Source of the DNA: Pasteurellaceae bacterium
GTDB taxonomy: Bacteria > Pseudomonadota > Gammaproteobacteria > Enterobacterales > Pasteurellaceae
Assembly (NCBI GenBank): GCA_900756875.1
Contig: CAAELW010000243.1
Location: 1-21,880 of the forward strand
Length of the DNA: 21,880 nucleotides
Direction of reading: 5' to 3'
The notes under the pieces were generated by a model. The model did no database searches. It was not told the DNA's origin and saw only the letters and a list, made by a program, of their open reading frames with translations. Below are positions 16,611 through 21,880 of this stretch, piece by piece (position 1 is the first letter of the stretch; each line of letters begins with the position of its first letter). Both the position numbers and the translations under genes were made by a program.

Positions 16611-18134
16611 ATGTCAAATAAAACCATTGCTAAAAATACGTTATTTCTTTACATCCGAATGCTTTTCAACATGGGAGCGATGCTGTATATCTCTCGTGTG
16701 GTATTGCAGGTTTTGGGTGTAGAAGATTTTGGTATCTATAACATTGTGATGGGTGTCGTGGTCTTATTTTCCTTTTTTAATGGCACAATGACCGCCACCA
16801 CTCAGCGTTTTATTAACGTAGAAAAAGCCTCGAATGACATTCAACGCGTCAATAAAGTCTTTAATATTAGTATCTTAAATCACCTACTCATTATTTTTAT
16901 CGTATTAGTGTTAGCTGAAACCGTAGGTTTATGGTTTTTAAATCACAAATTGGTGATCCCCGCTGAACGCTTGCAAGCTGCAAATATCGTTTACCAATTG
17001 GCATTAATTATTGCCCTTGTTGAAATTATCAAAGTGCCATTCAATGCCATGATTGTTGCACACGAGAAAATGGGATTCTATGCTTGGTTGGGATTAGGTG
17101 AAACCATCTTAAAACTGACCTCTGTCTTTCTCTTAAGCCACATCACACATTACGATAAGTTAATTACTTATGGTTGCTTATTGCTTTCAGTCAGCTTAAT
17201 TGTGCTCTCTCTTTATGTGTTATTCACTAAATATTATTTTAAAGAAGCCGCACGTTTCCGTTTATATAAAGATTTAAGCAAAACCAAAGAAATGGTAAGT
17301 TTTTCCGGTTGGATGCTCATGGGGCAAATTGCCTATGTGGGTTCGACCCAAGGCTTGAATATGGTATCTAACTTATTCTTTGGTGTCGCAGTCAACGCCG
17401 CTGTTGCCATTGCAACACAAGTAGAAGGTGCCGTTTATAGCTTTGTGAATAATTTTCAAATGGCAGCTAATCCGCAGATGGTTCAGTCTTATGCCGCAAA
17501 AGATTACGATCGCAATCGCCAATTAATTCTTGGTATTTCAAAATATTCACTTTATTTAATGGCGATTCTCTCGGCACCTGTATTGTATTTCACCCATACT
17601 TTACTGACATTTTGGTTAGGCGATCATCTTCCACAATATACTGAACAACTTGTACAAGCTATTATCGCTTGCTTATTGATCAGTGCAATGGCTGGCGCAT
17701 TTTGGATGAGTGCATTAGCCATTGGCACATCTACCGTAAAACAATACAATATCATCGTGGCATTAATCGACCTTTGCACGGTGCCATTGGCTTATTATTT
17801 GTTCACACTAGGTTATAATCCAGTATTTGCCTTTGTGGGTAAATTTAGTACGATGGTCATCTCACAAATCTATCGATTATATTTTATTAATAAAAAAATT
17901 AAATTTAACCACAAAGCATTTGTCTCATATTTAGTGAATGTCGGCGTGGTGTTTGGCTTGCTATTAGGTATCATCTATATATCAGATACCACCCGAAGTT
18001 ATTCTTTATTGGAATTTATTGGACAATCCATCATCTTAGAAATGGTATTAATCTGTGTCATTTTAATCTTTGGATTAAACACAGCAGAAAAAAATTTCTT
18101 GTTTAGCTATTTAAAGAAAAGAGTAAAAAAATGA
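16611..18134 (+). CDS. Wzx-like polysaccharide/lipid-linked oligosaccharide flippase (MATE/MOP superfamily)
   Basis: This is a 507-residue inner membrane protein with about twelve to fourteen hydrophobic segments. It resembles Wzx-type flippases of the MOP superfamily, which turn undecaprenyl-linked glycans across the inner membrane. The N-terminus (NTLFLYIRMLFNMGAMLYISRVVLQVLGVEDFGIYNIVMG) is the classical opening of oligosaccharide flippases. An in-frame ATG at 16509 would add 34 residues rich in Pro and Asn. I reject it because the promoter at 16552-16580 lies inside that extension. There is no clear ribosome binding site before 16611. The stop codon overlaps the next start by 4 bases (ATGA), so translation is probably coupled to the pyruvyl transferase. 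No glycosyltransferase or polymerase lies nearby, so the cargo is unknown. Confidence 0.85.
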   Translation: MSNKTIAKNTLFLYIRMLFNMGAMLYISRVVLQVLGVEDFGIYNIVMGVVVLFSFFNGTMTATTQRFINVEKASNDIQRVNKVFNISILNHLLIIFIVLVLAETVGLWFLNHKLVIPAERLQAANIVYQLALIIALVEIIKVPFNAMIVAHEKMGFYAWLGLGETILKLTSVFLLSHITHYDKLITYGCLLLSVSLIVLSLYVLFTKYYFKEAARFRLYKDLSKTKEMVSFSGWMLMGQIAYVGSTQGLNMVSNLFFGVAVNAAVAIATQVEGAVYSFVNNFQMAANPQMVQSYAAKDYDRNRQLILGISKYSLYLMAILSAPVLYFTHTLLTFWLGDHLPQYTEQLVQAIIACLLISAMAGAFWMSALAIGTSTVKQYNIIVALIDLCTVPLAYYLFTLGYNPVFAFVGKFSTMVISQIYRLYFINKKIKFNHKAFVSYLVNVGVVFGLLLGIIYISDTTRSYSLLEFIGQSIILEMVLICVILIFGLNTAEKNFLFSYLKKRVKK

Positions 18135-19099
18135 ATCAACTCCTTATTGATTTAAAAAACAAACTGAATCCTATTGTTGAACTAATCAAAGATAAAAACG
18201 ACGTATTTTATTTCGACTACCCGCTTCATTTGAACGTAGGCGATTTACTGATTTATCACGGAACTGAGCAATTTTTTAAAGATCACCACATTAACGTGAC
18301 TTTAAAACGCTGTGAATACGATTTAGAACTTGAAGAAGTCAAAGCAAAAATCACACCAAACACCACCATCCTTTTACATGGTGGCGGCAACTTTGGCGAT
18401 CTTTATCCGCAACATCAAAAAATCCGTGAAGAAATGGTGACGCATTTCCCGAATAATCGCATTATTGTGTTACCACAAACCGCTTATTTTAAGCACGAAG
18501 AAAATCTACAAAAATCAGCCGCACTTTTCCGTAACCACGGTGATTGCCATTTACTGGCTCGTGACGAAAGAACAGCGAATCTATTTGCACAATTTTCTGA
18601 TCATGTTTATTTATCACCCGATATGGCGCATCAGCTTTATGGCACGATGGAAACCAAGCAAGGCACAACGGGTGAACAACTTTATTTCTTGCGTAAAGAC
18701 ATTGAAGCAAGTGATGTCGAAAAAAATATCTTAGCGCAACTGCCCGCTAACAGTAATGTAAAAGACTGGGAAGACATTCTTTCAACAGAAGATGATGTGG
18801 TTTTAGCATTAAGCTGGCGAATGAGTAAAATGGCGAACAAATTTGGCTTAGGTTGGCTGAAAGATCTTTGCCATCAATTCTGGTATGCCTATACTCAACG
18901 CATTGTAAAACGTGTTGCGCAAGTATTCTTAGATAATGATAAAGTGATTACTACTCGTTTACACGGTCATATTTTTTCCTGCTTGTTAGAAATACCAAAT
19001 GTTGTTTGTGATAACTCTTATGGAAAAAATAGTAGCTATGCAAAACTATGGACTCAAAACTTAAACTTCGTTGAATTGGATAAATCATGTTTGAATTAA
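18131..19099 (+). CDS. Polysaccharide pyruvyl transferase family protein
   Basis: This is a 322-residue protein of the polysaccharide pyruvyl transferase family (WcaK/ExoV/EpsO-like). These enzymes place ketal-linked pyruvate from phosphoenolpyruvate onto sugars of surface glycans, giving them a negative charge. The hallmarks are HLNVGDLLIYHG near residues 33-44, the glycine-rich GGGNFGDLY at 84-92, and RLHGH at 276-280 followed by SCLLEIPNVVCDNSYGKN. No signal peptide or membrane segment is present, so it should work on lipid-linked sugars at the cytoplasmic face before flipping. It overlaps the flippase gene by 4 bases and the next gene by 13 bases. The acceptor sugar cannot be told from the sequence. 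Confidence 0.85.
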   Translation: MNQLLIDLKNKLNPIVELIKDKNDVFYFDYPLHLNVGDLLIYHGTEQFFKDHHINVTLKRCEYDLELEEVKAKITPNTTILLHGGGNFGDLYPQHQKIREEMVTHFPNNRIIVLPQTAYFKHEENLQKSAALFRNHGDCHLLARDERTANLFAQFSDHVYLSPDMAHQLYGTMETKQGTTGEQLYFLRKDIEASDVEKNILAQLPANSNVKDWEDILSTEDDVVLALSWRMSKMANKFGLGWLKDLCHQFWYAYTQRIVKRVAQVFLDNDKVITTRLHGHIFSCLLEIPNVVCDNSYGKNSSYAKLWTQNLNFVELDKSCLN

Positions 19100-19830
19100 A
19101 AAAGCTCATCACGGCCATGATTCTTCCCCCATTTAATATTTTAATTTTATGGGGACTTTCACTTATTCTAGCTAAATTCAATTTCAAAAAATTAAGCCGA
19201 ATTTCGACCGCACTTGGTTTCTCTCTACTCTATCTTTTAAGCATTCCTTACACTGCTCAAGTACTTAAAGACAGTCTCATTACTGAAGATCATTTAACAC
19301 TGCAAGATTATCAACAAGCGCAAGCGATCGTTTTACTGGGTGGTGGTTTACGTGATAGCAAAGAACTTTATGCACCATTAGCTTCAACAGGTATTCAGCT
19401 TGAACGCTTACGCTATGCCGCATTCTTGCAAAAAGAAACGCACTTGCCATTATTAATTACAGGGGCGAGTCCAACTGGCGCCATTGAAGCCAAAATCGCT
19501 GCGGAAGAACTCCAAAACTTCTTTAATGTGCCAACTAAATGGATTGAACCTAAAGCACTGACTACCAAAGAAAATGCGCTTTTCACCAAACAAATGTTGG
19601 AAAAAGAAGGTATTCACAAAATTATTTTAGTCACCAATGAATGGCATATGCAACGTGCAAAATTATTATTCCAACAACAAGGTTTTGATATATTACCTGC
19701 AAGTGTAGGTGAAGGCATTACGCCTGACAGTTATGGACTCAATATGATGCATTTTATTCCACAAGGTGGCGCGATCACGAAAAATATGCAATTACTCAAA
19801 GAGTGGATTGGATATTGGAAAGAGCGCTAA
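19087..19830 (+). CDS. ElyC/SanA/YdcF family (DUF218) membrane protein
   Basis: This is a 247-residue protein with two N-terminal membrane segments (about residues 8-30 and 36-54) and a DUF218 domain from about residue 77. Domain landmarks are AQAIVLLGGGL, LLITGASPTG, TTKENALFTKQML and ILVTNEWHMQRAKLLFQQQGFDILPA. The architecture and length resemble E. coli ElyC, which affects peptidoglycan synthesis and undecaprenyl lipid carrier metabolism. The start overlaps the pyruvyl transferase gene by 13 bases, so it is cotranscribed. The link to a lipid-carrier-using flippase is suggestive but inferred. No hairpin follows, so transcription may read into the nitroreductase gene 48 bp downstream. Confidence 0.85.
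   Translation: MFELKKLITAMILPPFNILILWGLSLILAKFNFKKLSRISTALGFSLLYLLSIPYTAQVLKDSLITEDHLTLQDYQQAQAIVLLGGGLRDSKELYAPLASTGIQLERLRYAAFLQKETHLPLLITGASPTGAIEAKIAAEELQNFFNVPTKWIEPKALTTKENALFTKQMLEKEGIHKIILVTNEWHMQRAKLLFQQQGFDILPASVGEGITPDSYGLNMMHFIPQGGAITKNMQLLKEWIGYWKER
19207..19215 (-). repeat. DNA uptake signal sequence, inverted (ACCGCACTT)
   Basis: A perfect uptake signal inside the ElyC-like gene, between its two membrane segments. It encodes Thr-Ala-Leu in ISTALGF. Confidence 0.95.
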
Positions 19831-19838
19831 AGTGCGGT
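19830..19838 (+). repeat. DNA uptake signal sequence (perfect AAGTGCGGT)
   Basis: This copy starts on the last base of the ElyC-like stop codon. It has no inverted partner, so it does not form a terminator. Confidence 0.95.
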
Positions 19839-19878
19839 CAAAAGATCACAAATTAGATAATGTTAAGAGGAAGAAAAC

Positions 19879-20541
19879 ATGAGTCAAATTACACGCGAAC
19901 AAATGCTTCAAGTATTCGAAAATCGCTGTTCCACACGTTATTACGATCCGAATAAAAAAATTAGCCAAGAAGATTTCGCGGCAATTTTAGAATTTGCTCG
20001 TTTATCACCAAGCTCTGTCGGCTCTGAGCCATGGAAGTTCTTAGTGATTCAAAATAAAGCATTACGCGATAAACTCAAACCTTTTAGCTGGGGCATGCAA
20101 TATCAATTAGATGATTGTAGCCATTTAGTGATCATTCTTGCGAAGAAAAATGCACGCTATGACACGCCTTTCTTCCGTGATGTTGTGGCGCGTAGAGGTT
20201 TACAAGGTGAGCAGTTAGAAAAAGCCTTGGCAAAATACAAAGGCTTACAAGAAGTTGAAATGAAAACCGCAGAAAGCGAGCGTGCATTATTTGACTGGAC
20301 AAGTAAACAAACCTACATTGCATTAGCCAATATGCTAACTGGTGCTGCCGCTATCGGTGTAGATTCTTGCCCGATTGAAGGCTTTAACTACGATAAAATG
20401 AATGAAACTTTAGCCGCTGAAGGTCTCTTTGATCCAAATGAATGGGGCGTATCTGTGGCAGCAACATTTGGTTATCGTGCGAGAGACATTACCAAAAAAT
20501 CTCGTAGACCAATTGAAGAAATCGTTACTTGGGTTGAATAA
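19879..20541 (+). CDS. NAD(P)H-dependent nitroreductase family protein (NfsB-like)
   Basis: This is a 220-residue FMN-dependent oxidoreductase of the nitroreductase family, close in length to E. coli NfsB (217). The FMN phosphate-binding residues appear as Arg16-x-Ser18-x-Arg20 in NRCSTRYY, followed by ARLSPSSVGSEPWKFLVI. The later segment LANMLTGAAAIGVDSCPIEGF is the conserved FMN/dimer region, and GYRARD comes near the end. It is cytoplasmic, with no signal peptide. The natural substrate is not known and could be quinones, nitro compounds or flavins. A strong ribosome site (AAGAGGAAG) precedes the ATG. The terminator at 20559-20580 ends the run that began with the flippase, though the nitroreductase may also have its own promoter. 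Confidence 0.92.
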   Translation: MSQITREQMLQVFENRCSTRYYDPNKKISQEDFAAILEFARLSPSSVGSEPWKFLVIQNKALRDKLKPFSWGMQYQLDDCSHLVIILAKKNARYDTPFFRDVVARRGLQGEQLEKALAKYKGLQEVEMKTAESERALFDWTSKQTYIALANMLTGAAAIGVDSCPIEGFNYDKMNETLAAEGLFDPNEWGVSVAATFGYRARDITKKSRRPIEEIVTWVE

Positions 20542-20558
20542 TCTATTTTCAGATAAAT

Positions 20559-20580
20559 GGGCAGCAAACGCTGCCCTTTT
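20559..20580 (+). terminator. Intrinsic terminator after the nitroreductase gene
   Basis: GGGCAGC (20559-20565) pairs perfectly with GCTGCCC (20570-20576) around an AAAC loop, followed by TTTT. It lies between two converging genes and may also help stop the zevB-like transcript, although the T tract on that strand is weaker. Confidence 0.88.
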
Positions 20581-20582
20581 CT

Positions 20583-21560
20583 TTACCCACCAAACAAGGC
20601 TGCTCCCCCCGTTACAGCCCCGATCGTGCCATATAACAAGCTTAGTGCAAAAAAGATCATAATTGCGCCCGCAATACATTTGATCATTGCCTCGCCTTTT
20701 TGATTAGAACCAGTTAAACCGTACCAATGGCCTAATCGCGTTGCGACATTTCTCGCATAGCGCACTAACGCAGCAAAAAGTGAAAGCATTAATCCTGTCC
20801 CCAAAGACATGGCAAACGTGGCTAAAATTCCCCACCAATAAAGATCCAGCATATAAGCGAGAAAGAGCACAAAAATAGCGCCACTACACGGTCGCATACC
20901 AATAGTCAAAATCACTAAGAGCTGAGATTTTAAATCACCTGATTGCTTAAGCTGTTGATCATTGGGTAGATGTTGATGTCCACAACCACATTGCGCTTGG
21001 CTTGCTTTTCCTTGCTCATATCTAAATGGTGAAGCTGTTCCAATCTGTTTCGGTAATGATTGGAGCGATGTGATACGAAAAGATTGTTTTTTCTTCAAGC
21101 CTTTTAAACCTTGAGCAATCCAATAAAGCCCTAACAACACTAATAAAATGAGAGCACTACGTTCCAGCCATAACTGGCTAAGTTTAAAATATTTAGAGGA
21201 AAGATTAAGTATCACCACCACAATGGAGGTTGCTGCAACTGCGACAAAACCTTGCATAAGAGAGGAAAGTAAACTTAAGCGTACACTGGTTTTAATCTGG
21301 CTTTCGTGAGTAGAAAGATAACCAGCGATAATAAATTTCCCATGCCCGGGCCCTAAAGCATGTAATACACCATAAGAAAAGGCGGCAAAAATCAACCACA
21401 ATCCTGCAGTAGATGAATGTGCTTGAATCTGATGTAGATTTTCAGAAATCAACTGATTAAAGGCTTTTTGCCAATCAGCAACTTGCACAAACAACCAAGG
21501 TAACAATGCGAAGATAATCGCTAATAAACCAATAAAAAGTGCGGTCAGTTTTAACTTCAT
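20583..21560 (-). CDS. zevB: NicO/RcnA-like metal transporter, probable ZevB
   Basis: This is a 325-residue inner membrane protein of the NicO nickel/cobalt transporter group. The first membrane segment is at the N-terminus. The metal-pathway motif HALGPGHGK is at residues 67-75, and GMRPCSGAI lies in a later segment, both diagnostic of the family. A cytoplasmic or periplasmic loop near residues 190-197 reads QCGCGHQH, a likely metal-binding patch. In H. influenzae the pair of a NicO-like protein and a DUF1007 protein is ZevB-ZevA, needed for zinc acquisition. The same pairing is seen here, with only 2 bp between the zevA-like stop and this start. The metal (Zn, Ni or Co) is inferred from that precedent. 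An uptake signal is embedded at its 5' end. Confidence 0.88.
   Translation of the reverse strand: MKLKLTALFIGLLAIIFALLPWLFVQVADWQKAFNQLISENLHQIQAHSSTAGLWLIFAAFSYGVLHALGPGHGKFIIAGYLSTHESQIKTSVRLSLLSSLMQGFVAVAATSIVVVILNLSSKYFKLSQLWLERSALILLVLLGLYWIAQGLKGLKKKQSFRITSLQSLPKQIGTASPFRYEQGKASQAQCGCGHQHLPNDQQLKQSGDLKSQLLVILTIGMRPCSGAIFVLFLAYMLDLYWWGILATFAMSLGTGLMLSLFAALVRYARNVATRLGHWYGLTGSNQKGEAMIKCIAGAIMIFFALSLLYGTIGAVTGGAALFGG
21537..21545 (+). repeat. DNA uptake signal sequence (AAGTGCGGT) inside the zevB-like gene
   Basis: A perfect uptake signal antisense to the gene. The coding strand gives Thr-Ala-Leu in the first membrane segment (KLTALFIG). Confidence 0.95.
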
Positions 21561-21562
21561 TT

Positions 21563-21880
21563 TTATTCACACTTAATTTTTAATTTCTGCGCAAACAATA
21601 CACCAAGAGAATCATCTTCATTTTTTTGCGATTTATCCAATGATGATGCGTAAGATTGAATTTTTTCATCGACATTAGGTTCCAGCACCTCTCCTTTGCA
21701 GTTTGCAGGAAGTGATGAAAAATCAACCGCTCTTTTGCCAGTTTCTGCATACCGCATTGCCACATAATAAGTGCGATCATAAGTCATCAGCGTAAATTCA
21801 TTATTTTGCAAAGTCTGTGGCTGAGCTAAAAGAAAATCAAAATAATATTCCACCTCATTCCCTTTAACACGTGCGCCATA
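21563..21880 (-). CDS. zevA: DUF1007 family periplasmic protein, probable ZevA, C-terminal part (cut by window edge)
   Basis: The frame is open from the right window edge (YGARVKGNEVEYYFDFLL...) to a TAA at 21563-21565, giving about 105 residues. The initiator and the expected signal peptide lie beyond base 21880. A GTG at 21851-21853 is in frame but is internal, because the coding pattern continues upstream of it. The sequence resembles the C-terminal half of DUF1007 proteins, such as the zinc-binding ZevA of H. influenzae, and the neighbour is the matching NicO-type transporter. A variant uptake signal (ACCGCTCTT, 21726-21734) lies within. The identification rests mainly on the gene pair and the partial domain. 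Confidence 0.75.
   Translation of the reverse strand, partial: YGARVKGNEVEYYFDFLLAQPQTLQNNEFTLMTYDRTYYVAMRYAETGKRAVDFSSLPANCKGEVLEPNVDEKIQSYASSLDKSQKNEDDSLGVLFAQKLKIKCE

Noticed and set aside
16394..19830. tRNA-Val as the attachment site of an integrated island
   Set aside because: I found no repeat of the tRNA 3' end downstream and no integrase. Uptake signals occur in and after the flippase cluster as in the rest of the genome.
21563..21853. Complete 96-residue gene starting at GTG 21853
   Set aside because: The same frame stays open to the window edge with sequence that continues the domain, so this is the C-terminal part of a longer gene.

Overview
The window looks like chromosomal DNA from a Haemophilus-type member of the Pasteurellaceae, most likely H. 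parainfluenzae or a close relative. The strongest evidence is the 9-bp DNA uptake signal AAGTGCGGT/ACCGCACTT. I count 17 perfect copies in 21.9 kb, about one per 1.3 kb, which is the density known for H. influenzae. The AT-rich base composition and the gene set (yccA, sfsA, tyrS, dnaB-alr-pgi, pyk, a zevAB-like metal locus) agree. A sucrose-phosphate hydrolase and fructokinase pair points to a sucrose-fermenting species rather than H. influenzae itself. The species call is inference.

Layout. 1-2721 (minus strand): the 5' part of sucA, then a secreted ComEA-type competence protein with an unusual LEA-like repeat region, then yccA. 2965-4519 (plus): a SIMPL-domain protein and sfsA. 4529-4653: two Fur-box-like sequences, a near-consensus promoter and an intrinsic terminator with no ORF between them, which I read as an iron-regulated small RNA. 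4728-5915: tyrS. 5991-9063: scrK, scrB and a lipoprotein phosphatase, closely packed, followed by a SET-family MFS transporter (9132-10310). 10363-14581 (minus): the dnaB-alr-pgi operon, then pyk (14731-16167) with its own strong promoter. 16394-16470: tRNA-Val(GAC). 16611-20541 (plus): a Wzx-like flippase, a polysaccharide pyruvyl transferase and an ElyC/YdcF-family protein whose genes overlap, followed by a nitroreductase. 20583-21880 (minus): zevB-like and partial zevA-like genes.

How it fits together. Central carbon metabolism dominates: sucA, scrK/scrB, pgi and pyk. ScrB yields glucose-6-phosphate and fructose. ScrK phosphorylates the fructose, and Pgi and Pyk carry the products down glycolysis. 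The sucrose PTS transporter and repressor normally linked to scrK/scrB are not in the window. The flippase, pyruvyl transferase and ElyC-like trio looks like a small envelope-glycan module with no glycosyltransferase or polymerase of its own. Many intergenic hairpins are built from inverted or degenerate uptake signals and probably serve as terminators.

The items most worth following up are the candidate Fur-controlled small RNA between sfsA and tyrS, the repeat-extended ComEA, and the glycan module. No IS element, phage gene, CRISPR array or toxin-antitoxin pair was seen. Every gap between genes is shorter than 300 bases except 16168-16610, which holds the pyk promoter, the tRNA gene, its terminator and the flippase promoter.
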